Source: Planctomycetota bacterium (GTDB lineage: Bacteria > Planctomycetota > UBA1135 > GCA-002686595). Taken from it: a stretch of DNA of 44,634 nucleotides. Shown here one piece after another: positions 6,338 through 15,400 of the stretch (positions are counted from its first letter, which is position 1; every line of letters begins with the position of its first letter). The notes under the pieces were generated by a model. It was given only the letters and a program-made list of their open reading frames with translations. It was not told where the DNA came from and ran no database searches. The stretch is from assembly GCA_016795205.1 (NCBI GenBank), contig JAEUHZ010000059.1, positions 1 through 44,634 on the forward strand. The letters are read 5' to 3'. A program made the position numbers and the translations under genes.

Positions 6338-7848
6338 GAGTCTTCCGAACCACCTACAAGGACCGCTCCGGCCGGACCCGCGAGGCCAAGGCCTGGTACA
6401 TCCAGTTCACAGATCACCGCGAGGTGATCCGCCGCATCCCTGCGTTCAGCGACAAGGGCATGAGCGCAGAGCTGGGTCGCAGGCTGGAGCGCCTCGTGGA
6501 GTTCCGGTCTGCGGGCCAGCCCCTTACGCCCGAGCTGATGCTCTGGATCGAAACGCTTCCGCCGCGCCTCCAGGAGTGCCTGGTCCGCTACGGTTTGCTG
6601 GAATCTCGGAAGCTCGCAGCCTGCCGCCCGCTAACGGAGCTCCTTGTGGAGTTCCGCGGGGCTCTGGCTGCGCGCGGTCGCACGGAACGATGGGTCGACC
6701 TCGTCGGGCAGCGCGTCTCCACGACCTTGGTCGGCTGCGGCTTCGCGAAACTGTCGGACATCGAACCGGAGATCGTCGAGCGCCGCCTGCATGCGATGCG
6801 CGAGGGGCGGGTTCCGCCCGCGGAGCGCCGGAGCAGTCGCGGTAGGCCGCCGCGCACGTCGATCTCCGCACGGGAGTCGAACCACCGGCTCCAGGCCTGC
6901 AAGGAGTTCACGCGTTGGGCGATCGAGCGCGGCCTCCTCGCGTCGGATCCGCTCACGGTTCTGCGGCCGGTCCGCGCGGCGCTCGACCCGCGGCACGTCC
7001 GCCGTGCGCTGCGCCCTGAAGAGCTCCGCAAGCTCGTCCAGGCCGCGCACGATGGGCCGGACGTTCGAGGGGTGACAGGCCCGACGCGCGCGCTGGCGTG
7101 GCGCCTGGGCTGCGAGGCGGGTCTCCGCATCGGCGAGGTCTGCGCGCTCCAGGTTCGGGACATCGACCTGGAGGCGGACGGCGGGCCGCTCCTCACGATC
7201 CGCGCGCCAGTCTCGAAGAACCGGACCGAGGCGCGACTCCCGATACACCCAGCACTCGCGCGCGACCTCGCTCCCTACGTCCGTGGGAAGCTCCCCACTG
7301 CCACTGTGCTCGGGCTCCCGCCGTCCTTTCGGCACATGGCGCCCTTCTGGCTCAAGCGCGACCTCGAGGCCGCCAAGATCCCCTACGAGGACGACGCGGG
7401 CCGAAAGGCGGACGTCCACTCCCTGCGCTCGGCATTCATCACGACCCTCGTCCGTTCAGGCGCGAACGTGAAGGCGGTGCAGGTCCTCGCACGGCACGCG
7501 TCCCCGATCGAGACGGTCGGGATCTACACCCGCTTGAACGCGCAGGACGAGCGCGACGCGATCGGCGCGATGACGTCGGTGGGGCCGACCCCGGATGAAG
7601 CGCTGCGCGCGACCGGCACCGACGGTTCTGTCTTGGTGTCTTGCTTGTCGGGAGAGGCCGCCGGAGGGTGCATCACCCTGCCGCTCGATGCCGCTCGAAC
7701 CCAATCCGCGGGGCCTGGAGGGCCATCCCACCCCTTCCTGAGGGCAGAGATGGCGAGGACGACGGGACTCGAACCCGCAACCACCGGCGTGACAGGCCGG
7801 TACTCTAACCGATTGAGCTACGTCCCCGCGTTGGGCCGGGAAGTGTAG
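6334..7848 (+). CDS. Tyrosine recombinase/integrase reading into tRNA-Asp
   Basis: A 504-residue phage-type integrase. Residues 1-100 are an N-terminal arm-binding-like region, about 100-210 the SAM-like core-binding domain, about 220-405 the catalytic domain. The catalytic residues are visible: Arg265 (GLRIGE), a candidate Lys295, His362 and Arg365 (HSLRS), His388 (LARHAS) and the nucleophile Tyr398 (GIYTRL). From about residue 405 there is no conserved domain. From residue 473 the frame runs through the antisense strand of the tRNA gene, giving the TGLEPATTGVTGRYSNRLSY tail that is well known as an artefact of integrases sitting in tRNA genes. That tail is host DNA, so the circular form of the element would encode a different C-terminus. 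Confidence 0.92.
   Translation: MRVFRTTYKDRSGRTREAKAWYIQFTDHREVIRRIPAFSDKGMSAELGRRLERLVEFRSAGQPLTPELMLWIETLPPRLQECLVRYGLLESRKLAACRPLTELLVEFRGALAARGRTERWVDLVGQRVSTTLVGCGFAKLSDIEPEIVERRLHAMREGRVPPAERRSSRGRPPRTSISARESNHRLQACKEFTRWAIERGLLASDPLTVLRPVRAALDPRHVRRALRPEELRKLVQAAHDGPDVRGVTGPTRALAWRLGCEAGLRIGEVCALQVRDIDLEADGGPLLTIRAPVSKNRTEARLPIHPALARDLAPYVRGKLPTATVLGLPPSFRHMAPFWLKRDLEAAKIPYEDDAGRKADVHSLRSAFITTLVRSGANVKAVQVLARHASPIETVGIYTRLNAQDERDAIGAMTSVGPTPDEALRATGTDGSVLVSCLSGEAAGGCITLPLDAARTQSAGPGGPSHPFLRAEMARTTGLEPATTGVTGRYSNRLSYVPALGREV
7751..7827 (-). tRNA. tRNA-Asp (GUC), integration target
   Basis: A complete 77-nt cloverleaf on the minus strand. The acceptor stem GGGGACG pairs with CGTCCTC (one G-U), followed by G73 and an encoded CCA. 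The D arm is GCTC/GAGT, the anticodon stem CCGGC/GCCGG with loop CTGTCAC (anticodon GUC), the T arm GCGGG/CCCGT with loop TTCGAGT. The 3' end faces the integrase, so the gene was rebuilt by the integrating element. The opposite strand is read by the end of the integrase frame. Confidence 0.97.
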
Positions 7849-8246
7849 CGGCGGGACCGAGGTCCGGGAAGGCCGTCGTCGCGCCGACCGCGACCCGCCG
7901 GCCGGATTCCGCAGCCGAGCCCAAGCTCCCGGGCGACAGGCGTTTGAATCCCCGACCGGCCCGCGCCGACCGGTGGGCCGCGAAGCGCCCAGGCCCGGGC
8001 AGGGCGGGCCCGGCGCGCGCCTGGGGAGCCTAGCCCTCGGGGGGTGGACCGAGCACGGGCGCGCCCGAGGAGGGACAGCGCGGCGGGGTGGGCGCCAAGC
8101 CCCGTTCTCCGACCCAACGTCGGGCTCGACCGCGGACGCGGGCGAGGCCGATGCTCCGGGACCGACTGGATCCAGCGCCTTGCCGGAATCGCGGGACGCC
8201 CCGAGAGTGAGTTGCTCCCCGCTCGCGCCGCAACGCCCGCTCGCCC
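7849..8246. other. Intergenic region without recognised gene
   Basis: This 398-base stretch after the tRNA is extremely GC-rich. Frames through it have Arg/Pro/Gly-rich translations and no start or motif that supports a gene. No clear promoter is seen before the ATG at 8247. It presumably holds the tRNA-Asp promoter (reading left) and the leader of the glycosyltransferase. Confidence 0.5.
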
Positions 8247-10028
8247 ATGACCACCGCCGGACCCGCGAAGCGACGCGCCACGTGGTGGATCGCAGGGGCG
8301 CTGGCGCTCATGGTCGCGTTGGCCGCGATCGCGCGCGAAGTCGGCCTCGATTTCCAGTTGCCGACGGCCGGGCTCGCCGACGAGCGCGTCTACATCGAGC
8401 ACGTGGCGGCGTTCGAGAGCGGCGTCGAGAACCCCTCCGCCCTGCCGGGGGCCGCGACGTATCCCTACCTGGTCTCGAAGCTCGCGCTGGCGACCTGGCG
8501 CAAGCCGCGCTGCACGAGCGCGGATGTCGACGAGCACCTGGACGCCGCCGCCTCGCTCGCGGTCCACATCCGGCGCGTGGTCGCGCTGCTCTCGCTGCTC
8601 TCGATCCCGGCGATGTGGCTGCTCGTGCGGGCCTTCTCGCCGCCGGCGACGGCGCTGCTGGCGGCCGCCTTGTGCGGGAGCAGCGTGTTCGCGCAGGCGT
8701 TCGCCCAGCAGGCCCGCCCCCACGGCGCGAGCTTCGGCCTGTGCCTCTTGGCCCTGGCGCTCGCCGTGCACCTCCAGCGCCGACCCACCTTCGCGCGTGC
8801 GCTCCTGACTGGCACGGCGGCCGGCCTGGCGTTCGCCGCGCTGCAGAGCGGCATCGCGATGCTCGTGCCGGTCGCGGTGGCGATCCTGCTCGCGCGGGGC
8901 ATCGGCATGCGACGGCGCGCGGAGCTGTTCGGCACGGCGCTGCTGCCCACCGCAGCGCTGTTTGCGTGGGCCTACCACTACCTGTTCGTCGAGCACATCG
9001 ACCGCGGCGCTCAGCCCGGGCATGCGCTGCTGGGCGAGGGGGCGTTCCGTCTCGACATGCTGACCGGGGCCGGGTTCCCGACTTTCGTGCGCGCGCTGTG
9101 GACCTACGAGCCGATCGCCGTCGTCGTGGCGTTGGTCGCGGCCGCGGCCGGGACCGCGCTGGCCTGGCGCTCGATCTGGAGCCGCGGGCACGGCACGACG
9201 GAGGGCGCCGAGCGGCGGGTCAGGCTCCTCTCCCGGCTCGACCCGCGCACCTGGAGCGACACGACGCGCAGCGCCGCGGTCGTCGGCTCGTACCTGGTGC
9301 CGTACGTCGTCGTCTTCGGCCTCTACGATCGCACCTACCCGCGCTATGCGCTGCCGCTCGTGCCGTTCTTGGCCTGGGCTGGCGCGTGGATCCTGGTCCC
9401 GCGCGCAGCGCGCCTTGGCCAGTGGCAGGCGTGGATCCCGGCCACGCTCGTCGTGGGCGCGCAAGCCGGGCTCGTGGCCAAGCTCGCCTGGGTGCGCGCG
9501 CAGCCTGACACGCTCGAGCTGGCCGCGGATTGGATCGAGCACGAGGCGCCGCCCGGCGCGCGCGTCGGACTCCTGCCCGGCGACGATCTCCCGCTCCTGC
9601 GGCCCCCCGAGCAGCGTCTCGAGCTGCGGCGCCGGGAGTACTCGAACCCGCACCGCCACTGGCTCGCCTACCAGGCGCGACTGGAGCCAGGTCCGTGGGA
9701 TGTCCACGCACGCGAGCTCGTCGTGCCAGAGCGGGCCGACCCCGAGCGACTGGTCAACGCCTTCGTGGAAGGCGGCGCCGACTACTGCGTCGTGCGCACC
9801 TTCCAGCACATGCGGGTCGACGGCCTCCAGGCGTTGCGCCGGGCCCTCGAACGGAGCGGCTCGCGGGTCGCGAGCTTCTGTCCGGTCGACGAGCCCGAGC
9901 CGGCCGCCTTCGTGACGCGCGACGAGTTCCAGGCTCCTGACCAGCACGGCCCGTGGGTCTGGCGGCTGGCGCGCGCGGAGCGGACGGGGAACGTGGTCGA
10001 GATCTGGAAGCTGGATCGCCGGCGCTAG
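8247..10028 (+). CDS. GT-C type glycosyltransferase family membrane protein (ArnT/PMT-like)
   Basis: A 593-residue integral membrane protein. The first membrane helix (about residues 12-30) is followed by an extracytoplasmic segment with Asp45-Glu46 (GLADERVY), at the place where GT-C enzymes carry their catalytic acidic pair. Several further hydrophobic helices run to about residue 390, and the last 200 residues are soluble and would lie outside the membrane. Enzymes of this class move a sugar from a polyprenyl phosphate to a protein, lipid or glycan on the outer face of the inner membrane. The donor and acceptor cannot be told from the sequence. The gene stands alone and converges with the FtsX permease to its right. 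Confidence 0.7.
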   Translation: MTTAGPAKRRATWWIAGALALMVALAAIAREVGLDFQLPTAGLADERVYIEHVAAFESGVENPSALPGAATYPYLVSKLALATWRKPRCTSADVDEHLDAAASLAVHIRRVVALLSLLSIPAMWLLVRAFSPPATALLAAALCGSSVFAQAFAQQARPHGASFGLCLLALALAVHLQRRPTFARALLTGTAAGLAFAALQSGIAMLVPVAVAILLARGIGMRRRAELFGTALLPTAALFAWAYHYLFVEHIDRGAQPGHALLGEGAFRLDMLTGAGFPTFVRALWTYEPIAVVVALVAAAAGTALAWRSIWSRGHGTTEGAERRVRLLSRLDPRTWSDTTRSAAVVGSYLVPYVVVFGLYDRTYPRYALPLVPFLAWAGAWILVPRAARLGQWQAWIPATLVVGAQAGLVAKLAWVRAQPDTLELAADWIEHEAPPGARVGLLPGDDLPLLRPPEQRLELRRREYSNPHRHWLAYQARLEPGPWDVHARELVVPERADPERLVNAFVEGGADYCVVRTFQHMRVDGLQALRRALERSGSRVASFCPVDEPEPAAFVTRDEFQAPDQHGPWVWRLARAERTGNVVEIWKLDRRR

Positions 10029-10053
10029 CGGGCCGACCCACGGGCGGACGGCC

Positions 10054-12657
10054 TCACGGGGCGCGGACCGCGCTCACGGCGTTCGTCCGGTTCATGCGCG
10101 CGATCGGGTACAGCGCGGCGCCGAGCGCCACGACGATGGCCCCCGCCGGCACGATCCAGAGCCAGGGGCCCGGGCCCGCGTCCGGAAGCTCGAGGCCCGA
10201 GAGCGACTCCAGCGAGCGCACGATGACCGGCGTCAGCGTGGCCCCCAGCGCCGTCCCCAGCAGGCCGCCGAAGGCGCCGATCACGAGCGACTCGCACAGC
10301 ACCATGCCGGCGACTTGGCGACGCGTGACGCCCAGCGCCTTCTGGATGCCGAGTTCCTTCGCGCGCTCCAGCCCGGCCAGCAGTTGTCCGTTCAGGACGC
10401 CCAGCGCGGCCAGCGCGGCCGTCAGCCCCAGGATCAAGTCGAACAGGCGGAAGTCGCGCCCGAGGTCGCGCAGGTGCTCCTCGCGCAGCCAGGCGCCGGT
10501 CTCGAAGCCGAACGCGGCCTCGGGGCGCAGACCGTGGAGCGCCGCGCGAACGAGCTCCGGATCCGTGCCGGGCGCCAGGACGACCGCGCACTCGGAGATC
10601 GTCTCGACGTCCTGGCAGAAGGCCCGCTGCAGGAACTGGTCGCTGACGACGCCATACAGGCGTTCGTCCGGCTTGGGGAAGTAGCCGTAGGCGTCGCTCA
10701 CCGCGATGACCTCGAGGTCGACCACTCCCGACCCCGTGCCCACGTGCACCCGGTCGCCGACCGCGTAGCCCAGATGGCGCGCCAGGCGCTCGGAGACGAT
10801 CACGGCATCGCCGCGATCGAAGCGGCGCAGGAGTTCGGGGTCCGAGCTGCACGGTCCGTGCGCGTACAGCTCGCGCGAGCGCAGGCCGAGCAGCAGGAAC
10901 GGCACCCACGAGCGCGCGCTGCCGTTCTCGAGCGCGACGAAGCCGGGGACCTGCGTCAGCGCGGCCCGCAGCTCCTGGAACGGGATGTTGGGCAGGTTGC
11001 GCAGGTAGACCTTGTCCACGAGCGCACGCTGCGCCCAGACGTCGATCTCTCCGGTCAGGCTGCGCGTCATGCCCTTCAGGCCCGTGAACGCGGCGGCGAC
11101 CAGCGCAATGGCGGCGGCGGACACGGCGATGCGACTGGGGCTGGCACGGATCCCGAGCGCCGCCATGCGGCCCGAGTAGGTCCACAAGGCCTGCATCGGG
11201 CGCGCGAGCAGCTCGCAGGTCCGCGACAGGAGCGCCGGAACGACCAGCGGCAGCGTCACCAGGAGCGCCAGGAAGCCCACGCCGGCCAGCACCGCGCCGA
11301 CGAGTTCCTTCTGCGCCTCGCCCACCACCGGCACGATCGCGAAGTAGATCGCGGGCAGGAGTCCGGCCAAGAGGATCGCCGCGAACAGGTGGAAGCCGCG
11401 CAGCGTGCCGGAGGACTTCACGGCCTGGTCGCCGCGCAGCGCCGCGACCGTGCTGGCACCGCGCGCCTTCGAGAGCGGCCACACGGAGCCGAGCAACGCG
11501 ATGCCCACGCCCAGGCCCGCCAGCGCCAGCACGGCCGGCCAGGGCACGTCGAACGTGCGGATGACGTGCCCCGTCCCCAGCGTCGTGACGCCCCGCACGA
11601 GCAGGAGCCGCGCCAACGCCAGACCTCCGGCCAAGCCGAGGACGCCGGCCACGCTGGCCAGCAGCGCGGCCTCGGCCAGGAACACGCGCGCGATCTGCGC
11701 GCGCGTCGTGCCCAGCGCGTGCAGCGTGGCGATCTCGCGCACGCGCTCGACGAGTCCCATCGAGAGCGTGTGGAAGATCACGTACAGGCCCAGGACCAGC
11801 GCGAACAAGCCCGCGAAGCGCACCCCATTGCGGAACGCGCGCTCGTCGGCGGCGGCGCCGATCAGGACGGCCTTGTTCAGCTCGTAGGAGAAGCTCGCGC
11901 CCAGGCTCGCGCGCAAGCGCTCGAGGTCGACGTTGGGATCCTGGCGCACCCAATACACCGGGTCGACGCGTGCGCCGACGTACAGCTCGCGCGCGGCGGC
12001 CGCGTCGGCGATCACGACCATGCCCTGCGAGCGTCGACCGAGCTTCTCGCGCGCCAGGACGCCCACGACCTGGAACGCGCGCTCGACCGGCACGTCGGCG
12101 GCCGGCTCACCCTCCGGTCCGAGCGCGCGGATCTCGCCGTCGACACAGGCGGTGCGCGGTTGCCGGGGCGGACGCGAGAGGGAGAGCCGGTCTCCGACCG
12201 CGAGGCCCAGCGCTTCCGCCAGGGCCTCGCCCAGCAGGACCTCGGGTTCCGCCGCACCCGGCCGCAGCGACCGCCCGGCGAGGACGCGGACGGCGTCGAG
12301 TCCCTCGATGGACTCGGCATCCAGGGCGAACAGTCGCACGCGCTCGCCCCGGCCCCGGCCGGTCTCCTCCGTGCGGCGCGCCAGCGCGTCGTTCTGGAAG
12401 AAGGTCGAAACGTCGGCGACGCCCGGCAGCCGCTCCAGATCGCCGCGCGGGTCGACCAGGCTCGCCGCCGGCCGCACCTCGAGCGCTGGCGCCCACTCGC
12501 CGCCCTTCTTGGCGGTCAGGCCCAGGACCGTGTTGTGGTCCAGCGTGAAGACGCCGGTGACGATCGCGATGCCCAGCGCGATGCCGAGGATCGAGAAGAG
12601 CGCGCGCCCCGGCTTGTGCCGGATGCCCTGCCAGGCGATCGTGCTCACCAGCGCCAT
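10054..12657 (-). CDS. ABC transporter permease, two FtsX domains
   Basis: An 867-residue permease. A first membrane helix (about 17-38, SILGIALGIAIVTGVF) is followed by a large periplasmic MacB-like domain, then three helices of the first FtsX domain (about 280-400, with the typical VREIATLHALGTTRAQI loop), a hydrophobic middle, another start-like helix, a second periplasmic domain, and a second FtsX domain at the C-terminus with AKELGIQKALGVTRRQV. This long double architecture is that of LolE/MacB-related exporters acting on lipoproteins, lipids or peptides at the outer face of the inner membrane. It lies four bases downstream of its ATPase gene, so the two form one transporter. Substrate unknown. 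Confidence 0.88.
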   Translation of the reverse strand: MALVSTIAWQGIRHKPGRALFSILGIALGIAIVTGVFTLDHNTVLGLTAKKGGEWAPALEVRPAASLVDPRGDLERLPGVADVSTFFQNDALARRTEETGRGRGERVRLFALDAESIEGLDAVRVLAGRSLRPGAAEPEVLLGEALAEALGLAVGDRLSLSRPPRQPRTACVDGEIRALGPEGEPAADVPVERAFQVVGVLAREKLGRRSQGMVVIADAAAARELYVGARVDPVYWVRQDPNVDLERLRASLGASFSYELNKAVLIGAAADERAFRNGVRFAGLFALVLGLYVIFHTLSMGLVERVREIATLHALGTTRAQIARVFLAEAALLASVAGVLGLAGGLALARLLLVRGVTTLGTGHVIRTFDVPWPAVLALAGLGVGIALLGSVWPLSKARGASTVAALRGDQAVKSSGTLRGFHLFAAILLAGLLPAIYFAIVPVVGEAQKELVGAVLAGVGFLALLVTLPLVVPALLSRTCELLARPMQALWTYSGRMAALGIRASPSRIAVSAAAIALVAAAFTGLKGMTRSLTGEIDVWAQRALVDKVYLRNLPNIPFQELRAALTQVPGFVALENGSARSWVPFLLLGLRSRELYAHGPCSSDPELLRRFDRGDAVIVSERLARHLGYAVGDRVHVGTGSGVVDLEVIAVSDAYGYFPKPDERLYGVVSDQFLQRAFCQDVETISECAVVLAPGTDPELVRAALHGLRPEAAFGFETGAWLREEHLRDLGRDFRLFDLILGLTAALAALGVLNGQLLAGLERAKELGIQKALGVTRRQVAGMVLCESLVIGAFGGLLGTALGATLTPVIVRSLESLSGLELPDAGPGPWLWIVPAGAIVVALGAALYPIARMNRTNAVSAVRAP

Positions 12658-12661
12658 GGCG

Positions 12662-13401
<740 letters not shown>

Positions 13402-13405
<4 letters not shown>

Positions 13406-14283
13406 GGGGCGTGTTCCTTCTCGGCCGATTTCGCCGCCTGCCAGGCCGCCATCATGCGTTCCAGCGTCGCTCCGGCGAGCGCGCCGCCAAGCTCGGCCTC
13501 CATCGCGCGGAAGCGCGCTTCGAAGCGCCGCAACGCCGCGCACGTCGCGCGCTCCGCGTCCACGTCCAGGTAGCGGCCCAGGAAGGCCGCCGCGAGCAGC
13601 ACGTCGCCCAGCTCGTGCTCGACGTGCGCGCGCTGCGCGGCGTCGGCGCCTGGCAACCCGTCGCGGGTGAGGTCCAGGCCGGCGAGCGCCTCGTCCAGCT
13701 CGCGCAGCTCCTCGTGCAGCTTGGCCAGCGCCCCGCGCGGATCCGCCCAGCGGAAGCCGGCTGCGACCGCCTTGCCGGACAGCCGGTGCGCGCGCTGCAG
13801 CGCGGGCAGCGCGACCGGCACGCCGGCCACGGCGCTGGCGTCCACCTGCTGGCCCTCGCGCTCCTGCCGCTTGATCGCTTCCCAGTTCACGAGCACCTCT
13901 TCGGGCGTCTCGGCCGCGGCATCGGCGAACACGTGCGGGTGGCGGCGGATCAGCTTGTCGGCGATCTGCTGGGCTGCCACGGCGAGATCGAACTGCCCGG
14001 CGTCCTCGCCGATCCGGCACAGGAGCGCCACGACCATGAGCACGTCGCCGCACTCCTCGGCCGCCTGCGCCAGATTGCCGCGCTCGACGGCCTCCAGGGC
14101 CTCGTGCGACTCCTCGACCAGGTAGGGTGCCATCGACGCCAGCGTCTGCTTCCGATCCCAGGGGCAACCATCCGGCGCGCGCAGCCGGTCGACGACGGCC
14201 AGCAGGCGGGAGAACGCGACCACGCGCGGATCGGCTGCGGCGCGGGCGGGGTCGACGGCGGGCGGCGCGGATCGCGAGGTCAT
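13402..14283 (-). CDS. mazG: Nucleoside triphosphate pyrophosphohydrolase MazG
   Basis: A 293-residue MazG with two helical NTP-pyrophosphatase domains. The N-terminal domain has the CPWDRKQT signature (about residues 40-47) and the metal-binding EESHE...EECGD pattern (about 57-82); the C-terminal domain repeats it in weaker form (KLHEELRELDEA, VEHELGDVL). The enzyme hydrolyses (d)NTPs to NMP and pyrophosphate, clearing abnormal nucleotides. It is first in an operon with the ABC ATPase and permease, coupled by a GTGA overlap, an odd partnership without an evident functional reason. TAGACT lies 10 bases before the ATG. Confidence 0.95.
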
Positions 14284-14293
14284 GGGCGCCGGC

Positions 14294-14299
14294 AGTCTA
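14294..14299 (-). promoter_or_regulatory. -10-like hexamer of mazG (leaderless type)
   Basis: TAGACT on the minus strand, with ten bases between it and the ATG of mazG. Transcription would start at or just before the start codon. No clear -35. Confidence 0.4.
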
Positions 14300-14367
14300 C
14301 GCGCTCCCGCTGGGCGGCGCGCGGTCGTGCGCGGGTCGGGCTCCGGCCACTCGGCGCCACGCGCCGC

Positions 14368-15351
14368 TCAGCGCTTCTCGATGGACCGCCGCTCGACGGC
14401 CTGGTCCACGATGCGGTTCACCAGCGTCGTGTAATCGATCCCCGCCGCCAGCGCTGCTGTCGCGAACTCGCTGGAGCGCTCCAGGTAGCAACTGGCGTTG
14501 ACCTCGATCACGAAGATCTCGTTGTCGGGAGTCAACCGCAGGTCGACGCGGCCGTAGTCGCGGACGCGCAGTGCGCGGTAGGCGTCGAGCGCGACGCGCT
14601 GGACTCGGGCCCGGGTCTCGTCCGAGAGCTGCGCCAGGACGGACTGCGTCCCTTTGAACTCCACGCTGTCCTCGTCCCACTTGGCCTTCGATCCCAGGAT
14701 GTGCGGCACGCCGGCCGGCAGCCCGGAGAAGTCGATCTCGATCGGCGGGAACGCGAAGGGCCGCACGTTGCCCAGGACGCCCACGTGCAGCTCGCGGCCC
14801 TCGATGAACTGCTCGACGAGCGCGTCGTCCTTGAACTTCTCCTGCACGTGCATGACGCGCTTCAGGAGGTCCTTGGGCCCCTCGACCAGCGACGAGGCGT
14901 CGATGCCGATCGAAGCGTCCTGGCTCAAGGGCTTCACGAACAGCGGCATGCGCAGGTTGCCGCTCGTGTCGAGGCTCGAATCGCGCGAGAAGACCGCGAA
15001 GTCCGGGAACGGGATGGCGTCGAACGCCAGCAACTTCTTCGTGATCGCCTTGTCCTGCTGGATGAAGAACTCGCCCGGCCCGCCGCCCACGTACGGCACC
15101 TCCAGCAGATCGAGCAGCCCCACGACGCACACGGCGCCCAGCCGCACCTTGCCGAAGTTCTCGAACAGGTTGAAGACCAGCTCCGGCTTGGGCTTGCTCA
15201 AGCCCTCGATCAGCGCGTGCAGGTCGCGGTGCACGCCCAAGACCGTCGCCTCGTGCCCGCCGGCGGTCAGCGCCCCGACGACCTGGTCGACGACCACGTC
15301 GTAGGAGCGGGGGTCCTTCTTCTCGAGGTCGGTGAGGACGACGATGCGCAT
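14368..15351 (-). CDS. ATP-grasp ligase, D-alanine--D-alanine ligase-like
   Basis: A 327-residue protein with the D-Ala-D-Ala ligase layout: an N-terminal Rossmann-like domain starting MRIVVLTDLEKKD, a central domain with KPLSQDASIGID (nucleotide-binding lysine and loop), VEQFIEGRELHVGVLG, and a C-terminal part with YGRVDLRL and IFVIEVNASCYLE, where the Glu and Asn are the metal ligands. Related proteins outside peptidoglycan synthesis join carboxylates and amines in small-molecule or peptide modification, so it need not be the cell's Ddl; the sequence is rather divergent from Ddl. It is the first gene upstream of mazG on the same strand, with 84 bases between and its own TAGAGT hexamer. Confidence 0.82.
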   Translation of the reverse strand: MRIVVLTDLEKKDPRSYDVVVDQVVGALTAGGHEATVLGVHRDLHALIEGLSKPKPELVFNLFENFGKVRLGAVCVVGLLDLLEVPYVGGGPGEFFIQQDKAITKKLLAFDAIPFPDFAVFSRDSSLDTSGNLRMPLFVKPLSQDASIGIDASSLVEGPKDLLKRVMHVQEKFKDDALVEQFIEGRELHVGVLGNVRPFAFPPIEIDFSGLPAGVPHILGSKAKWDEDSVEFKGTQSVLAQLSDETRARVQRVALDAYRALRVRDYGRVDLRLTPDNEIFVIEVNASCYLERSSEFATAALAAGIDYTTLVNRIVDQAVERRSIEKR

Positions 15352-15357
15352 CGGCGC

Positions 15358-15363
15358 ACTCTA
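15358..15363 (-). promoter_or_regulatory. -10-like hexamer of the ATP-grasp gene
   Basis: TAGAGT on the minus strand, six bases before the ATG at 15351. This spacing places transcription start on the start codon, so the mRNA would be leaderless. Confidence 0.45.
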
Positions 15364-15400
15364 GGAGCGCCGCAGGTCGCGGGCAACGCGCGAGGGCTCG

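Larger units (their letters stand above)
1..7795. mobile_element. Right part of an integrated genetic element at tRNA-Asp
   Basis: The integrase gene lies against the 3' end of a tRNA-Asp gene, which is the usual arrangement when a tyrosine integrase has used the tRNA 3' end as attB. The genes to the left (recombinase, XRE regulators, excisionase-like HTH proteins, DUF1376 replication-like protein, probable helicase loader) form a phage- or island-like set, and their sequence is visibly less GC-rich than the chromosome to the right. The right boundary falls inside the tRNA gene, so 7795 is approximate. I looked for a second copy of the tRNA 3' end between 1 and 7,700 and found none, so the left end is outside the window. 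No capsid, tail, lysis or conjugation gene is visible. Confidence 0.75.

Noticed and set aside
1..7700. Left att copy of the tRNA 3' end
   Set aside because: No stretch resembling TGGCGAGGACGACGGGACTC was found; partial likeness near 4250 (GGACTCGCACCCG) is too short.
7751..7848. C-terminal TGLEPATTGVTGRYSNRLSY tail as a functional integrase domain
   Set aside because: It is the antisense translation of a tRNA gene, a known artefact shared by unrelated integrases.
7818..9947. A long minus-strand frame (over 700 codons) opposite the glycosyltransferase
   Set aside because: Arg/Gln/Glu/His-rich shadow of a GC-rich gene; the plus frame has clear membrane helices and family features.
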